From assembly GCF_030929605.1 (NCBI RefSeq), contig NZ_JAVFVS010000010.1, positions 1-64,000 of the forward strand: a stretch of 64,000 nt of DNA, written 5' to 3'. Shown here in pieces: positions 63,051 through 64,000 of the stretch. Below the pieces are notes generated by a model. The model saw only the letters and a list, made by a program, of their open reading frames with translations, was not told the origin of the DNA and searched no databases. Source of the stretch: Flavobacterium sp. LHD-80. GTDB taxonomy: Bacteria; Bacteroidota; Bacteroidia; Flavobacteriales; Flavobacteriaceae. Made by a program: the position numbers and the translations under genes. The stretch's first letter is position 1. Each line of letters starts with the position of its first letter.

Positions 63051-64000
63051 ATGGAAATTGTAGCTTCAAAAAGCTTAACCGCTGTAAAACATGGTGTCAT
63101 TTTAGAGAAAACAGAACGAGCTTTTGAAGAACTTGGTGTTCTAAATCCGGCTATTTATCAAGATGGCAACAACGTTCATATGTTTTATAGAGCTGCAAAA
63201 AGAGGAAATTTTTCAACTATAGGCTATTGTCGATTTGAAGGCCCAAAAAATTTAGTAGAACGCCATACAGAACCTTTTTTTGTTCCCGAATACATTTATG
63301 AAATTCATGGTGTTGAAGATCCAAGAGTTGTAAAAATTGACGATAAATTCTACATGACCTATGTTACATATGACGGAATCAATGCGTGTGGTGCTTTGGC
63401 AACATCAAAAGATTTGACTTCTTTTAAAAAGAAAGGAATCATTACTCCTAAATTTATTTTAAACGAATTTACAAATCTGATACGCAAACACTTACAAATT
63501 CCAAGCATTGCAAAAATATTAGCTTTCAATACAGCAAGAAATTATCCGCTGACAGAAACAATGAAAGAAAATTTATATGTCTGGGATAAAAATGTAGTTC
63601 TTTTTCCTAAAAAAATTGACGGAAAATTCATAGCTTTACATAGATTATTTCCTTCGATTCAAATATTTTCTTTTGAAAAAAAAACCGATCTGACGGTTGA
63701 ATTTTGGAAAGACTACATCAAAAACTTACCAGACCATATTATTCTGGAACCAAAATATGAACATGAAACCAGTCATATTGGTCCAGGTGCCCCGCCCATT
63801 GAAACTGAAGACGGTTGGTTGTTAATTTATCACGCTGCCGAAAAACGTGAAAAGGGTCTTGTTTATCATGCATGCGCCGCTTTATTGGATTTAAAAGATC
63901 CCTCAAAAGTACTGTCACGATTAACAAAACCAATTATTACGCCTTCAGAACATTATGAAAGACACGGTTATGTAAATTATGTGGTCTTCCCCACCGGAAC
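63051..64000 (+). CDS. GH130 glycoside phosphorylase/hydrolase, 3' end beyond window
   Basis: 316 codons from the ATG at 63051 to the right edge with no stop. GH130 five-bladed propeller: HGVEDPRVVKIDDKFYMTYV holds the conserved Asp of the family, and HIGPGAPPIETEDGWLLIYHAAEKR and HYERHGYVNYVVFPTG are recognisable blocks. GH130 members phosphorolyse or hydrolyse beta-mannosides. The 264-bp gap upstream shows no other gene. Remaining blades are beyond the window. Confidence 0.88.
   Translation, partial: MEIVASKSLTAVKHGVILEKTERAFEELGVLNPAIYQDGNNVHMFYRAAKRGNFSTIGYCRFEGPKNLVERHTEPFFVPEYIYEIHGVEDPRVVKIDDKFYMTYVTYDGINACGALATSKDLTSFKKKGIITPKFILNEFTNLIRKHLQIPSIAKILAFNTARNYPLTETMKENLYVWDKNVVLFPKKIDGKFIALHRLFPSIQIFSFEKKTDLTVEFWKDYIKNLPDHIILEPKYEHETSHIGPGAPPIETEDGWLLIYHAAEKREKGLVYHACAALLDLKDPSKVLSRLTKPIITPSEHYERHGYVNYVVFPTG

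Overview
The window is low-GC DNA typical of the Bacteroidota, most likely a Flavobacterium. Supporting signs are many N-terminal signal peptides ending in ...AQ, lipoproteins with SC lipoboxes, promoters of the TTTG-N19/20-TAnnTTTG type, short A-rich leaders instead of strong Shine-Dalgarno sequences, pectin-degrading genes of flavobacterial type, and dispersed palindromic intergenic repeats. No rRNA, tRNA, CRISPR array or transposase gene was found.

Layout. (1) 1-1068: the 5' part of a collagen-like repeat protein on the minus strand, cut by the window edge. (2) 1438-26104: a pectin and galacturonate locus. Secreted enzymes on the minus strand (CE12 esterase, two GH28 polygalacturonases, a PL10-CE8 fusion, GH43, GH105, DUF4861, an alpha/beta esterase) are followed by a LacI-type regulator, then uxaA, uxaB, kdgA, kdgK, uxaC, kduD, kduI and two ExuT-like permeases, with a second esterase on the plus strand. 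Together they remove esters, cut homogalacturonan and rhamnogalacturonan, import the products, and convert both galacturonate and unsaturated uronate to KDG, then KDPG, then pyruvate and glyceraldehyde-3-phosphate. Four near-identical sites (TGTAATCGATTRCA-like) mark the probable regulon; three lie directly behind a -7 promoter box. No SusC/SusD pair is present.

(3) 26105-31330: a long non-coding stretch with three spaced copies of CTTGTYCTAGATTAAG, a degenerate receiver-like protein, then an exported isochorismatase-family hydrolase, an exported amidohydrolase and an alginate-export-type barrel. (4) 31356-36369: LigT-like protein, AraC regulator, two SDR enzymes, DUF4386 protein and a PepSY-like protein, separated by repeats that include a 14-unit heptamer array. 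(5) 36459-44120: LytTR/histidine-kinase pair divergent from a TolC-RND-adaptor efflux operon; the RND pump carries a consensus EF-hand loop in its cytoplasmic linker. (6) 44121-53058: repeat-rich accessory stretch with an orphan two-TM coiled-coil protein, an AraC-DoxX-cupin cassette bracketed by direct repeats, and a DUF1080, cupin, gluconokinase and gluconolactonase group.

(7) 53025-60030: TetR-controlled tripartite efflux system (adaptor, AcrB-type pump, outer-membrane factor) with five copies of a probable operator and an unlisted 37-residue membrane peptide directly after the pump gene, reminiscent of AcrZ. (8) 60487-64000: small stress or housekeeping-type proteins (DoxX-like, VOC, DinB, membrane proteins, a small DUF1328 protein on the minus strand) and the start of a GH130 enzyme cut by the right edge.

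All family assignments come from motif recognition by eye; no database search was run.
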